Below are positions 35,648-45,084 of a DNA stretch of 64,000 bases, piece by piece. Position 1 is the first letter of the stretch, and the number at the start of each line of letters is the position of its first letter. The stretch comes from Anaerolineae bacterium (GTDB lineage Bacteria; Chloroflexota; Anaerolineae; Anaerolineales; Anaerolineaceae): NCBI GenBank assembly GCA_013314735.1, contig JABUFD010000004.1:62001-126000 (forward strand), in the 5' to 3' direction. Below the pieces are notes generated by a model. The model did not search any database, was not told the DNA's origin, and saw only the letters and a list, made by a program, of their open reading frames with translations. Made by a program: the position numbers and the translations under genes.

Positions 35648-37624
35648 ATGATCACCGCCATTATCACCATCAATGATATCATCACGGCCGGGATCGCCAT
35701 CACGGCATTCTCCCTGCTGCTGTACGCGCTGGCGTTTAATTTGCGCAACCGTGTCGCACGCAGTTTCAGCCTGCTGATGCTGATGGTGGTGGTCATCTAT
35801 AGCGCTGAAGCAATCGCCAGCAACGCGCAGGACATCGAGTTGATGGAACTGCTGATGTCGGTTGAATGGCTTGGGATCATCTGGCTGCCAGCCACCTATA
35901 CCCGTTTCAGCAAGAGCCTGTTATCGACAACCGGTCTGTCAGTGCGGCGGGGCGTATACTGGTATTCCTTTTTCTTTTCGGTTGCATTCACCGGTTTGTT
36001 GTTGAGCGGGAACCTGGTCGGCGACCTGGTTCAGGCCAACATACCAGCCCCCCATCTGCGCCCAACCACATGGAGCCTGGTATTCACCCTGTATTACGGT
36101 TTCACCATAGCCCTCAGTCTCTACAATGTCTACCGTGCCCATCAACGCACGCGCACTACCACCATGCGCCGGCGTATGGTCTACCTCTTTTTCGGCTGTG
36201 CAGCCCCGGCAGTAGGTGCATTCCCGTACCTGCTTTATGGCTCTGAGGTGGCCCAGGGGATACCGCTGGTCTTCTGGCTGGTCGCGCTGATGCTGAATCT
36301 CACGACCGGCGCGTTCATCGTCATCATGGCCTATTCAGTGGCTTTTTTTGGTGTCAGCCTGCCAGACCGGGTGGTGAAAAGCCGCCTGATGCGCTGGCTA
36401 CTGCGCGGGCCGATCACCGGCGTATTCACCCTCGGCGTGGTAACTATCGTCCGCCGCCTGGGTGAACTATACGGCGGCACCCCATACAGTGCCTATGTAC
36501 CCATTAGCATGGTGGTTTCCATTCTTTTATTGGAATACCTGGTTACCTTGTTTGGAAACCGCATCCAACATGTGCTATTTTACGGCCCCAATAACACAGA
36601 CCTGGAAGAATTGCAGGCCGTTCAGGAACGCCTGGTAACTGAAAGCGATTTGCAGCAATTCCTGGAAATGACTCTGGGAGCCATCCGTGAATTAACCCGG
36701 GCAGATTCCGCCTTTATCGCGGCTGTCGATGGCCTCGACCTGAAACGGATTGCCAGTTCTGGTGAAATCCGGTTGGCAGTACAGGAAGCAGAAACGAAAA
36801 GGCGCTTTGATTTTTTCCCGGAATTTAAGGATTTCTTCCATGGTCATCAATCCGAGGGATTGTTTTCTGAAGAATACTATTCATTGATCCCATTATATAC
36901 AGCCGGCAATGCCGGTTCGTTATCGGTAAATGGAAATCTTCAGGCAAGTGGACAACGGGAGTTAATCGGTATGGTCGGGTTGGAACAAGTGGCCATTGAT
37001 GACCTTGAAGAAGACCAGGATGAAAGCCTTTCTTTCTTGCTGGAGAGGATCACAATTGCGCTTCAAGACCGCCGCGCCCTTACCACCATATTCGCCGCGC
37101 TGCGCAACCTCAGCACAGAAATGGATTCAATTCAACGGATTCGTGCCAATGCCCGTTTCACCCCTGAGAGCTTGATCGACTCGATCGGTGGAGACGAAAC
37201 CGGGGACCATGATCAAGGTGAGATGGCCCGTTGGGTCAAAGAAGCACTGACCCATTATTGGGGAGGGCCAAAGCTGAGTGAGAATCCGCTGACACAATTG
37301 CACATTGTACAGGCAGCCAAAACTGCTGCTGACAGCAGCAATGCCAATGCCCTGCGCACAGTGCTGCGTGGTGCAATTGAGAAAATGAAACCTCAGGGAC
37401 AACAACGCTATACCAACGACTGGTTGCTCTTTAATATATTGGATATGAAATACCTCAACGGGAAAAAAGTGCGAGAGATTGCCGCACAACTCTCCATTTC
37501 GGAGGCTGATTTCTACCGCAAACAACGGGTGGCGGTGGATGAACTGACTCGTTTAATTCTGAAACAAGAGGCCGCCTCCATTACTCCGACCGATTTGGAT
37601 GCGGGATCAGGCATTTTGAGGTAA
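35648..37624 (+). CDS. Membrane sensor with 7TM, GAF-like and C-terminal helix-turn-helix regions
   Basis: A 658-residue protein. The N-terminal 250 residues hold seven predicted helices, with loops like those of the His_kinase 7TM input module (LMSVEWLGIIWLPATYTRFSKSLL). A linker helix and a GAF-like domain (about residues 310-470) follow. There is no H-box, no HATPase domain and no GGDEF domain. The last 70 residues form a helix-turn-helix (about 600-640, KKVREIAAQLSISEADFYRKQ) resembling the DNA-recognition part of sigma-region-4 or LuxR-like regulators. This suggests a one-component regulator that binds DNA from the membrane. Target genes are unknown; the S1/ftsK genes are next. Confidence 0.7.
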   Translation: MITAIITINDIITAGIAITAFSLLLYALAFNLRNRVARSFSLLMLMVVVIYSAEAIASNAQDIELMELLMSVEWLGIIWLPATYTRFSKSLLSTTGLSVRRGVYWYSFFFSVAFTGLLLSGNLVGDLVQANIPAPHLRPTTWSLVFTLYYGFTIALSLYNVYRAHQRTRTTTMRRRMVYLFFGCAAPAVGAFPYLLYGSEVAQGIPLVFWLVALMLNLTTGAFIVIMAYSVAFFGVSLPDRVVKSRLMRWLLRGPITGVFTLGVVTIVRRLGELYGGTPYSAYVPISMVVSILLLEYLVTLFGNRIQHVLFYGPNNTDLEELQAVQERLVTESDLQQFLEMTLGAIRELTRADSAFIAAVDGLDLKRIASSGEIRLAVQEAETKRRFDFFPEFKDFFHGHQSEGLFSEEYYSLIPLYTAGNAGSLSVNGNLQASGQRELIGMVGLEQVAIDDLEEDQDESLSFLLERITIALQDRRALTTIFAALRNLSTEMDSIQRIRANARFTPESLIDSIGGDETGDHDQGEMARWVKEALTHYWGGPKLSENPLTQLHIVQAAKTAADSSNANALRTVLRGAIEKMKPQGQQRYTNDWLLFNILDMKYLNGKKVREIAAQLSISEADFYRKQRVAVDELTRLILKQEAASITPTDLDAGSGILR

Positions 37625-37714
37625 CCTCGCCAAATATTCGTCAGGAAATGTATGCATGATTCAGGAATTGTTGGGTATAATAGGTGAAATTTCCCAGTTT
37701 TTTCAGTTTTCTTT

Positions 37715-37796
37715 CTGTTTACAGGTAGTCGCACATCAATCCCAAAATGTTAAAAAAAGCAATTTGCATCTGTAAACAGGCTCAATTCAGTTGAGC
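37715..37796 (+). promoter_or_regulatory. Inverted repeats and hairpin in the S1-gene leader
   Basis: CTGTTTACAG (37715-37724) and its exact complement CTGTAAACAG (37770-37779) flank an AT-rich stretch. Immediately after comes the hairpin GCTCAA/TTGAGC (37780-37785 with 37791-37796), then AATTCCCTTTTT. A TATAAT box lies upstream at 37676-37681. The set could be an operator pair or an attenuator for the S1-domain gene, or a terminator for the sensor gene. Confidence 0.45.
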
Positions 37797-37874
37797 AATT
37801 CCCTTTTTAATTTTCAGCAGAATCAAACGCCGTAATGATGACACTTATTGTTGGTAACGCCGGGGAGGCAAATA

Positions 37875-38822
37875 ATGGTTGAGAAGAAGGAAGTTAATGG
37901 ACAGGCTCATCAAAGCCCACCGAAGATCGATGAAGGCTGGTGGGATTCGGTGATGAGTGATTCAACCCTGAATGAGGTGGGCCCGGAGCCAGCCATGCGC
38001 GCCGAAATGGAGTATGACCTGAACCTATCAAATGTCGATTGGGATTATGTACAGGAACTGCTGGAAACGGATGCGATCGTCGCACTGACGGTATATGGCT
38101 ATAACCGCGGTGGCTTGCTGGTGGAAGGGGAGAATATTCAAGGGTTTGTTCCTGTTTCCCACCTTACCCGCATGTCAGCTGTTCAGGATGATTCTTCCCG
38201 TTATGAGCTGCTGGTGGAATACATGCATGAAACCTTGATGCTGAAAGTGATCGAATGCACCCCACAGCAAAAACGGATTGTGTTTTCAGAACGTGCCGCC
38301 CTGGCAGGCGAAGGGAAACGCAACGACCTTTTCGCCTCTCTCAAACCGGGTGATTTGGCCTCAGGAAAAGTGACCAATATTACCGCGTTTGGGGTGTTCG
38401 TTGACCTCGGCGGTGTCGAGGGATTGATCCATATTTCTGAACTTTCCTGGGGGCGGGTGCAGCAGGCGACCAATCATGTCCGCATTGGTGATACAATTCG
38501 GGTTAAGGTATTGCAAATGAACGAAAGGAACGGAAGGATCGCCCTCAGCCTAAAACAACTTCAGCCCAATCCCTGGGCATCCATCCACCAAAAGTACCAT
38601 ATCGGAGACCACACACGCGCAACGATTACTTCTGTCACTCATTTCGGCGCTTTCGCCCGGCTGCAGGAAGGAATTGAGGGTCTGATCCATGTTTCCTCAT
38701 TCGGCCAGGAACAGCACAAAATGCAAAATTCATTGGCGCCGGGAGATTCCGTAACGGTAAAAATATTGCATATCGATAGTGAACGCCACCGCCTGGGATT
38801 GGGCCTGGTGCAGATGGAATGA
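37875..38822 (+). CDS. S1-domain RNA-binding protein (RpsA-like)
   Basis: A 315-residue protein with three S1 repeats (about residues 58-130, 147-220 and 232-305). The first is degenerate. The second is canonical (GKVTNITAFGVFVDLGGVEGLIHISEL). The N-terminal 50 residues are acidic and unstructured. Ribosomal protein S1 of many Gram-positive-type bacteria has four repeats in about 400 residues, so this is either a short S1 or an S1-like translation factor. GGGGAGG lies 6 bases before the ATG. The stop overlaps the ftsK start (ATGA), so expression of the two is coupled, which is an unusual neighbour for S1. Confidence 0.85.
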   Translation: MVEKKEVNGQAHQSPPKIDEGWWDSVMSDSTLNEVGPEPAMRAEMEYDLNLSNVDWDYVQELLETDAIVALTVYGYNRGGLLVEGENIQGFVPVSHLTRMSAVQDDSSRYELLVEYMHETLMLKVIECTPQQKRIVFSERAALAGEGKRNDLFASLKPGDLASGKVTNITAFGVFVDLGGVEGLIHISELSWGRVQQATNHVRIGDTIRVKVLQMNERNGRIALSLKQLQPNPWASIHQKYHIGDHTRATITSVTHFGAFARLQEGIEGLIHVSSFGQEQHKMQNSLAPGDSVTVKILHIDSERHRLGLGLVQME

Positions 38823-41044
38823 GCAGTAGTACCCGAACCAAGAAGGCAATAGAAGACCAACGCGGATTAAAACCGCTTGACACACAAGATAAGGATAATT
38901 TTTTCACCCATTACAGTGCGGATGTGGGGGGACTCTTCCTGACTACATTGGCTGTGGTTTCATTCCTGGGGCTTTCGAACCTTGCACAGGGAACAGTAGT
39001 GGATCAATGGACTGGCCTTTTAAGGCAGATCTTCGGCATTGGCGCATGGTTCGCAGCATTTGGTATCCTGTTAATCGGGTTGGAGTTCCTTCTGCGCACA
39101 GTCAATCCGCACAGAACAGTCAAAATCATGAACGTGATCCAACTCGAAGCAATGATTCTGTTCCTGCTCCCGCTGCTGTCACTGCTCAATGGACACAGGC
39201 TGGAAGATGCTGTTGAAGGAATGTTCGGCGGCATGGTTGGCTGGGGACTGGCCGAACTGATTGGCTTTCTGCTGCCGCCAATCCTTTCCGGGCTGCTCCT
39301 GATCGGGTTGGTGATTTTCTTTTTCCTTAGTGGTAGCGGATTGCTGAAAGCATTGGTATCCATGCTGGATCGTTGGAGTAAGAACCTGTTGCGGGAAAGC
39401 GTTTTCATTGGCGAAAATGATTGGGAAACCGAACCGGCTGCAACCGGGCAGCACCCTGGCATCCAGGAAGTAGCTTTACCCACTGATGATAGAGATATTC
39501 CCCTTCTCGGAACGATTACAGCCAAAGGTGACCCCAACCGTCCCAGCAACCTGCCACCGATGGATTTATTGCTGCCAGAAACCTCTTTCGAAAACGATGA
39601 GGAACACATCCGCCAGACGGCAGTGTTAATTGAAAAAACCCTGGAAGAATTCCAGATTCCAGCCCGGGTGGTGGGCTACCGGGTGGGACCCACAGTGACC
39701 CAGTACGCGATCGAACCTGGCTACACCGAAGCCGAAAGACCTGATGGCAGTATCCAGCGAAAAAAAGTTCGCATCTCGCAGATATCCGGCCTCAGCCGTG
39801 ACCTGGCGCGCGCCTTATCCGCTGAACGCCTGCGCATTGAAGCGCCAGTGCCCGGTCACTCGTTTGTGGGAATTGAAGTTGCCAATCCGAAATCAACCAC
39901 GGTGCGCCTGCGTGCATTGCTGGAATCAAAAGTCTTTAAAAAAGTGATTGGAAAACCGCTGGCATTGACCCTGGGGCGTGATGTTTCCGGTGAAACCGTG
40001 ATTGCCGACCTGTCTTCAATGCCCCACCTGTTGATTGCGGGCACCACTGGCTCAGGCAAATCGGTGTGTCTCGAAGCCATCACCGCCTGCCTGATCATGA
40101 ACAACAGCCCTGCTGATCTGCGCCTGGCCATGCTGGATCCCAAAATGGTGGAATTGGTACGCTTTAACGGGCTGCCGCACATGCTGGGCAGTGTGGAAAC
40201 CGACCTCGACCGTATGCTGACGGTTCTGCGCTGGGCACTGGTGGAAATGGAAAACCGTTATCGCGTATTGGAATCAGCCCATACCCGTGACCTCGATGCG
40301 TATAACAAGAAGCTTAAACGCCAGGGCAAACCGGGTTTGCCGCGGATTGTGATCATGATTGATGAACTGGCGGACCTGATGATGATCGCCCCGGAACAAA
40401 CCGAACACAGCCTCACCCGCCTGGCGCAGAAAGCGCGCGCCACCGGCATCCACCTGGTGGTTGCCACCCAGCGTCCCAGCACCGATGTGGTAACAGGCAT
40501 GATCAAAGCCAATTTCCCCGCCCGGATTGCATTCCAGGTGGCCACCGGCATCGATTCACGCGTAATCATTGATACCCAGGGCGCGGAAGAATTGCTGGGA
40601 AACGGGGACATGCTCTTCGTCGACCCATCTGTACGGGCCCCGGTACGCGCCCAGGGCGTACTGATCTCTGACAATGAGATTGAACGTATCCTGCGCTACT
40701 GGCAAAATGAATTTGCGGATGAAGAAGAGGCACCTGATGAAGAAGCCCCTTGGGAACCGATGATAGAAAATGCATCGGATGAAATCGACGCATTATTCGA
40801 TGAAGCCGTGGAAACGGTGCTGAAAACCGGGCGCGCCAATGCTTCGTGGTTGCAGCGGTCCCTGCGCATTGGATACCCCCGCGCTGCTTCATTACTGGAC
40901 CAGATGGAAGCCGAAGGAATCATCGGTCCTTCCCGCGGGGGCGGACGTGACCGGGAAATCCTGGTTGAATCCATCCGCGGTGAAGATGAAGCCCACGGTC
41001 GCATGCAGGATGACCATACCCGCATTGATGAGGATTTGGAATGA
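38819..41044 (+). CDS. ftsK: DNA translocase FtsK/SpoIIIE
   Basis: A 741-residue septal DNA pump that moves chromosome DNA during division. The N-terminal part has four membrane helices (about residues 40-185). After an acidic linker comes the motor: the alpha/beta domains (AVLIEKTLEEFQIPARVVGYRVGP), Walker A GTTGSGKSV, Walker B IVIMIDELADLM and the FtsK signature ATQRPSTDVVTGMIKANFP. The C-terminal 65 residues are the winged-helix gamma domain that reads orientation sequences (GRANASWLQRSLRIGYPRA). The membrane and motor parts are complete with a short linker, as in SpoIIIE. Both ends overlap neighbouring genes by 4 bases. Confidence 0.95.
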   Translation: MSSSTRTKKAIEDQRGLKPLDTQDKDNFFTHYSADVGGLFLTTLAVVSFLGLSNLAQGTVVDQWTGLLRQIFGIGAWFAAFGILLIGLEFLLRTVNPHRTVKIMNVIQLEAMILFLLPLLSLLNGHRLEDAVEGMFGGMVGWGLAELIGFLLPPILSGLLLIGLVIFFFLSGSGLLKALVSMLDRWSKNLLRESVFIGENDWETEPAATGQHPGIQEVALPTDDRDIPLLGTITAKGDPNRPSNLPPMDLLLPETSFENDEEHIRQTAVLIEKTLEEFQIPARVVGYRVGPTVTQYAIEPGYTEAERPDGSIQRKKVRISQISGLSRDLARALSAERLRIEAPVPGHSFVGIEVANPKSTTVRLRALLESKVFKKVIGKPLALTLGRDVSGETVIADLSSMPHLLIAGTTGSGKSVCLEAITACLIMNNSPADLRLAMLDPKMVELVRFNGLPHMLGSVETDLDRMLTVLRWALVEMENRYRVLESAHTRDLDAYNKKLKRQGKPGLPRIVIMIDELADLMMIAPEQTEHSLTRLAQKARATGIHLVVATQRPSTDVVTGMIKANFPARIAFQVATGIDSRVIIDTQGAEELLGNGDMLFVDPSVRAPVRAQGVLISDNEIERILRYWQNEFADEEEAPDEEAPWEPMIENASDEIDALFDEAVETVLKTGRANASWLQRSLRIGYPRAASLLDQMEAEGIIGPSRGGGRDREILVESIRGEDEAHGRMQDDHTRIDEDLE

Positions 41045-41658
41045 CCAAAAGTAAAGTTCTCGCGTCAGAATCACCGACCTTCACTGACCGCCTCCGCAAA
41101 ATTTTTCAGAAATCGTTGGAAGCCATCGCATCATTGTTATTAAAGACAGGGCTGACCCCCAACGCGATTACGATCATTGGCTGCCTCGGCACATTGATCG
41201 CTTCGGTCTTGATCGCCCGTGGACATCTCACCTGGGGCGGCCTGGTGGCCCTTTTCTGGGTGGTTTTTGATGCCTTCGATGGGACGATGGCGCGTTTGAG
41301 CGGAAAGGTAAGCCAGTTCGGCGCTTTCCTCGACAGCAGCCTCGACCGCTATGCCGAATTGTTCCTGCTGGGCGGCTTGTTGGTGCACTTCATGGCAAAT
41401 GATCAAACCATCGCCGCCCTGCTGACATTTACTGCCGCCGGCGGGTCATTGATGGTATCGTACACCCGCGCCCGCGCGCAGTCATTGGGATACGAAGCCA
41501 AAATTGGTTTCCTGAGCCGGGTCGAGCGCTTCATTGTCCTCATTCCTTCCCTGCTGTTCCACATCCCGCTCGTAGCTGTCGCCATACTGGCCGTTTTCAC
41601 CAACCTGACCGCAGTACAACGCATGCTGCATGTGTACCGCGCCAGCCGTGGTGAGTGA
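41041..41658 (+). CDS. CDP-alcohol phosphatidyltransferase
   Basis: A 205-residue membrane enzyme with the full family signature: D-A-F-D-G-T-M-A-R, then G 8 residues on, then D-x-x-x-D (FLDSSLD). It has five to six helices. It transfers a phosphatidyl group from CDP-diacylglycerol to an alcohol such as glycerol 3-phosphate or inositol phosphate. The internal pattern (LTPNAITIIG, MARLSGKVSQFGAFLDSSLDRY) is closest in style to the phosphatidylinositol-phosphate synthase and archaeal-type branch, but the substrate cannot be fixed. It starts inside the ftsK stop (ATGA) and is followed after 19 bases by lgt, so it forms an envelope-biogenesis operon. Confidence 0.9.
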   Translation: MTKSKVLASESPTFTDRLRKIFQKSLEAIASLLLKTGLTPNAITIIGCLGTLIASVLIARGHLTWGGLVALFWVVFDAFDGTMARLSGKVSQFGAFLDSSLDRYAELFLLGGLLVHFMANDQTIAALLTFTAAGGSLMVSYTRARAQSLGYEAKIGFLSRVERFIVLIPSLLFHIPLVAVAILAVFTNLTAVQRMLHVYRASRGE

Positions 41659-41677
41659 TAACTTTATGAGGTGATCG

Positions 41678-42493
41678 ATGAGTATCGATAGCGTTGGCAT
41701 CCACCTGGGTCCATTGCACCTGCGCTTTTATGGCTTACTGATCATGACTGGCGTTGTGCTGGCGATGATCCTCACCCTCAAGCGTACCCGCATCCGCCGC
41801 CTGAACCCGTACCTGGTATGGGATATGGTGCCGTGGCTGGTCATTGCCGGCATCATTGGGGCGCGCTTATGGCATATCTTCACCCCGCCCCAGTCGATGA
41901 TTGAAGCTGGCATCACCACCCGTTTCTACCTCACTCACCCATTGGACGCGCTGGCGATCTGGAACGGCGGCCTGGGCCTGCCCGGGGCAGTAATTGGCGG
42001 CGTACTCGCCCTGGTGATCTTTTGCCGCCGCAATCGGCAATCCTTCTGGGATTGGGCGGATACCATCGCTCCTGGCATACCCCTGGCACAGGCTGTTGGC
42101 CGTTGGGGAAACTTCATCAACCAGGAATTGTATGGGAAACCCAGCAGCCTGCCCTGGGCGATCCAAATCGCCCCCCATAACCGCATCCCCGGCTTCAAAG
42201 ACATTGGCACCTATCACCCATTATTCCTGTATGAATGCCTTTGGAATTTGTTCATTGCTGTAATGCTGGTATTGTTGGATCGATACAGGCATACCTGGTT
42301 GCGCAAAGGCGATTTACTATTGGTGTATCTGGCAGGATATGCCTTCGGGCGTTTCTGGTTGGAATTTCTACGCCTGGACCCCTCCCCCGTTGCAGGCATC
42401 AATATTAATCAAGGGATCATGGCTGTCACCTTTCTTGCGGCAGGACTGACCCTCGGAATCAAACATCTGAAACCGCCACTGGCAAAGGAATAA
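41678..42493 (+). CDS. lgt: Prolipoprotein diacylglyceryl transferase
   Basis: A 271-residue membrane enzyme that attaches diacylglycerol from phosphatidylglycerol to the lipobox Cys of prolipoproteins, the first step of lipoprotein maturation. The Lgt signature GRWGNFINQELYG is present, with about seven helices. The conserved H-P-x-F-L-Y-E motif (YHPLFLYECLWN) and R-x-x-x-E late motif (GRFWLEFLRLD) are also seen. GAGGTGAT precedes the ATG. It follows a phosphatidyltransferase gene, which may supply its lipid donor. Confidence 0.95.
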   Translation: MSIDSVGIHLGPLHLRFYGLLIMTGVVLAMILTLKRTRIRRLNPYLVWDMVPWLVIAGIIGARLWHIFTPPQSMIEAGITTRFYLTHPLDALAIWNGGLGLPGAVIGGVLALVIFCRRNRQSFWDWADTIAPGIPLAQAVGRWGNFINQELYGKPSSLPWAIQIAPHNRIPGFKDIGTYHPLFLYECLWNLFIAVMLVLLDRYRHTWLRKGDLLLVYLAGYAFGRFWLEFLRLDPSPVAGININQGIMAVTFLAAGLTLGIKHLKPPLAKE

Positions 42494-42520
42494 GGGTTCC
42501 TGCAGGTCGAGCTGCGAATG

Positions 42521-42554
42521 TCCTGATCATCAGGATGAGAATTTCCCCTATAAT
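42521..42554 (+). promoter_or_regulatory. Inverted repeat and -10 box ahead of the ABC exporter
   Basis: TCCTGAT-C-ATCAGGA (42521-42535) is a 7-base inverted repeat. TATAAT follows at 42549-42554. The repeat lies where the -35 element would be, and no good -35 sequence is present, so it could be an operator or an activator site. Confidence 0.45.
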
Positions 42555-42599
42555 CAGTTGGAGCGAAAATGGTTCGCCAATTAATGTTCGAGATGCACT

Positions 42600-43547
42600 A
42601 TGAATCTGATCGAAGCAGACGCATTAAGCAAAACATTTGATGATTTCCTGGCCGTCGACCGGGTCAGCTTTCAGGTAGGTAATGGCCGGGTGATGGTCCT
42701 CCTGGGGCCGAATGGCGCCGGGAAAACCACTACCATCCGCATGCTTACCAGTATCCTTGTACCATCTTCTGGCTCCGCGCGGATTGCCGGCCATGATGTT
42801 GTCCAGCATCCCGAACGGGTGCGTGCTGCTGTTGGTGTGCTGACAGAACACCATGGGCTGTACAAGCGGATGAATGCAGACGAGTACCTCGACTTCTTCG
42901 GCGAGTTGTATGGGCTGCGGCCAACAGAGTACCGCCAGCGGCGCGATCAATTGTTGGAGCAATTTGGACTGGCCCCTGTCCGTCGGCAGCGCCTGGGGGA
43001 GTATTCCAAAGGGATGCGCCAAAAACTGGCACTTTCACGGGCATTGATCCACGAACCCAGCGTGCTCCTGCTGGATGAACCCACCTCCGCCATGGATCCC
43101 GCCAGCGCCCGTATGGTGCGTGATGCCATCCACAGCCTGCGCAGTCGCAATCGCGCGATTATCCTCTGCACCCACAACCTGGCAGAGGCGGAGGAACTGG
43201 CAGACCAGATCGTGATCCTGCGCCGCGGTCGCATCATCTTTAACGAAACAACAGAAGGCTTAAAACGCAAACTGGTGGGCGTCCCGGAATACCGCATCCT
43301 TTTCGAAGAATCGGTATCGGAACGCAGCCTGCCGGCTGGTGACGGAATCCGCGTTCACAGCCAAACCGCCTACCAGGCAGTGGTCGAAATCTCACAACCG
43401 CAAACCAACGCCGCTGAATATTTACGGAGATTGGTAAATTCCGGATACGCGGTGAGGGAGTTTGCTCAGATCGAACAAAGCCTGGAACAGGCCTACCTGG
43501 ATGCCATTCGTGAATCACCGGAAAATGCAGAGGGAAGCCTGACATGA
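42600..43547 (+). CDS. ABC transporter ATP-binding protein (ABC-2 type exporter)
   Basis: A 315-residue ATPase. It contains Walker A GPNGAGKTTTIRML, the Q-loop region GVLTEHHGLYKRM, the signature YSKGMRQKLALSRAL and Walker B VLLLDEPTSAMDP. The C-terminal 90 residues are the extra domain common in drug, polysaccharide or Na+ exporters of the DrrA/NatA type. It pairs with the permease encoded next, whose start overlaps its stop by 4 bases. The exported substrate is unknown. Confidence 0.93.
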   Translation: MNLIEADALSKTFDDFLAVDRVSFQVGNGRVMVLLGPNGAGKTTTIRMLTSILVPSSGSARIAGHDVVQHPERVRAAVGVLTEHHGLYKRMNADEYLDFFGELYGLRPTEYRQRRDQLLEQFGLAPVRRQRLGEYSKGMRQKLALSRALIHEPSVLLLDEPTSAMDPASARMVRDAIHSLRSRNRAIILCTHNLAEAEELADQIVILRRGRIIFNETTEGLKRKLVGVPEYRILFEESVSERSLPAGDGIRVHSQTAYQAVVEISQPQTNAAEYLRRLVNSGYAVREFAQIEQSLEQAYLDAIRESPENAEGSLT

Positions 43548-44983
43548 ACCTGAAAACAGCATCCAACCATATCCGCCGTGAACTGCATCCGGCATGGGTT
43601 GTTACCCGGCGCGAAGTTCGCGACCAATTCCGCGATTGGCGGGTGATCATCCCCATCGTTGTTTTGACCGCTTTTTTCCCATACCTGATGAACTTCACGG
43701 TATCCCAGATATTGGATTTCGTTGCCCAATATGGCGGCGAAATCATCGGCGAGCGCATGATCCCGTTCCTGTTGATGATCGTCGGCTTTTTCCCGATCTC
43801 CGTTTCGTTGGTGATCTCCCTGGATACATTTGTTGGTGAAAAGGAACGCGGTTCGATTGAGCCACTACTCGATACCCCGCTCAAAAATTGGCAACTATAC
43901 CTGGGTAAGTTGCTTTCTTCCACCGTTCCTCCCTTGTTGGGCAGTTACCTGGGGATGGGTGTGTACCTGGCGGGTTTGGCCTTGCGTGGAATTACACTGC
44001 CGGAGCCAGCCGTGATCCTGATCATCTTCACCCTCACCACCGTTCAGGCACTGATGATGGTCAGCGGCGCGGTGGTGGTTTCGGTACAGGCAACCTCGGT
44101 ACGGGCAGCCAACCTGTTGGCCAGCTTCATCATCATCCCCTCCGCCCTGCTGATCCAGGTGGAAAGCGTCTTGATGTTCTGGGGTCGATCCGTCCAGATC
44201 CTGTGGTGGTTTGTCCTGGGCCTGGTGATCCTATCGTTTTTGCTGATCCGGGCCGGATTGTCACACTTCCAGCGCGAAAAGTTGTTGGGCCGGGAAATTG
44301 ACGTCTTGAACTTCAAGTGGATTTTGCGAACCTTCTGGCAGGCATTGACAGGAAAAGCCAGGAATCCATCAGAATGGTTTCGAATCAGCGTCCGTCCGGC
44401 GCTGCGCGAAATGCGGACCGCGGTTTGGTGTGTTTCAGCCCTGGGAATGGTCGCATTGATCGTAGGATGGAACCTGGTGAAAAAACTGGATTTTGCCATT
44501 CCCATTGACAGTGTTCAGGGGCTGAACCAGAACCTGCAAAGCATGCTGGACCTGGCTTTCTTCAGCGGAGCTTCAATCGTGATGATCTGGCTGCAGAACC
44601 TGCGCGCCGTGCTGTTGACCGGGGTGCTGGGATTCCTTACTTTTGGCGTGGCAGGCACCCTGCCGCTCTTTGCTACAATGACACTGGTAGGTTACCTGGT
44701 GCATTTGCTCAATCTGGGCGGCATACCCATGCTGTACCTTCTCATGATGCTACTGCCGCATGGCCTATTTGAAATACCCGGGTTGGTGATTGGAACCGGC
44801 GCCATCGTGCATGCCGCTGCGAAAATCATTACCCCGTCCAATGAGCAGACCATCGGTGAAGTGTGGCTGCAAGCTCTCGCATTCTGGCTCAAGATCATCC
44901 TTGGGGTGTGCCTTCCGCTGTTGCTGATCGCCGCTGTCGTGGAAGCATGGATCACACCGCGCTTGTTGTTGTGGTTGTTTTAA
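43544..44983 (+). CDS. ABC-2 type transporter permease
   Basis: A 479-residue membrane protein with about ten to twelve helices. The first part has the ABC-2/NatB layout: a cytoplasmic helix (VTRREVRDQFRDW), a helix, a loop with KERGSIEPLLDTPLKNWQLYLGKL that meets the ATPase, and five more helices. The last 170 residues (from about 305) hold a second membrane domain with four to five helices (GASIVMIWLQNLRAVLLTG, then HGLFEIPGLVIGTG). This resembles the stage II sporulation protein M / DUF95 family, so the protein looks like a fusion of an ABC-2 permease and a SpoIIM-like domain. Confidence 0.82.
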   Translation: MNLKTASNHIRRELHPAWVVTRREVRDQFRDWRVIIPIVVLTAFFPYLMNFTVSQILDFVAQYGGEIIGERMIPFLLMIVGFFPISVSLVISLDTFVGEKERGSIEPLLDTPLKNWQLYLGKLLSSTVPPLLGSYLGMGVYLAGLALRGITLPEPAVILIIFTLTTVQALMMVSGAVVVSVQATSVRAANLLASFIIIPSALLIQVESVLMFWGRSVQILWWFVLGLVILSFLLIRAGLSHFQREKLLGREIDVLNFKWILRTFWQALTGKARNPSEWFRISVRPALREMRTAVWCVSALGMVALIVGWNLVKKLDFAIPIDSVQGLNQNLQSMLDLAFFSGASIVMIWLQNLRAVLLTGVLGFLTFGVAGTLPLFATMTLVGYLVHLLNLGGIPMLYLLMMLLPHGLFEIPGLVIGTGAIVHAAAKIITPSNEQTIGEVWLQALAFWLKIILGVCLPLLLIAAVVEAWITPRLLLWLF

Positions 44984-45084
44984 CGCTCACTTCGGTCTAC
45001 AATTTTTTTAGGCCTTTCGATTTGTTAAATTTGTTAATAGAATACGGTACAATAGGAAAATAACCCTTGTGGGAGACCAAAATT

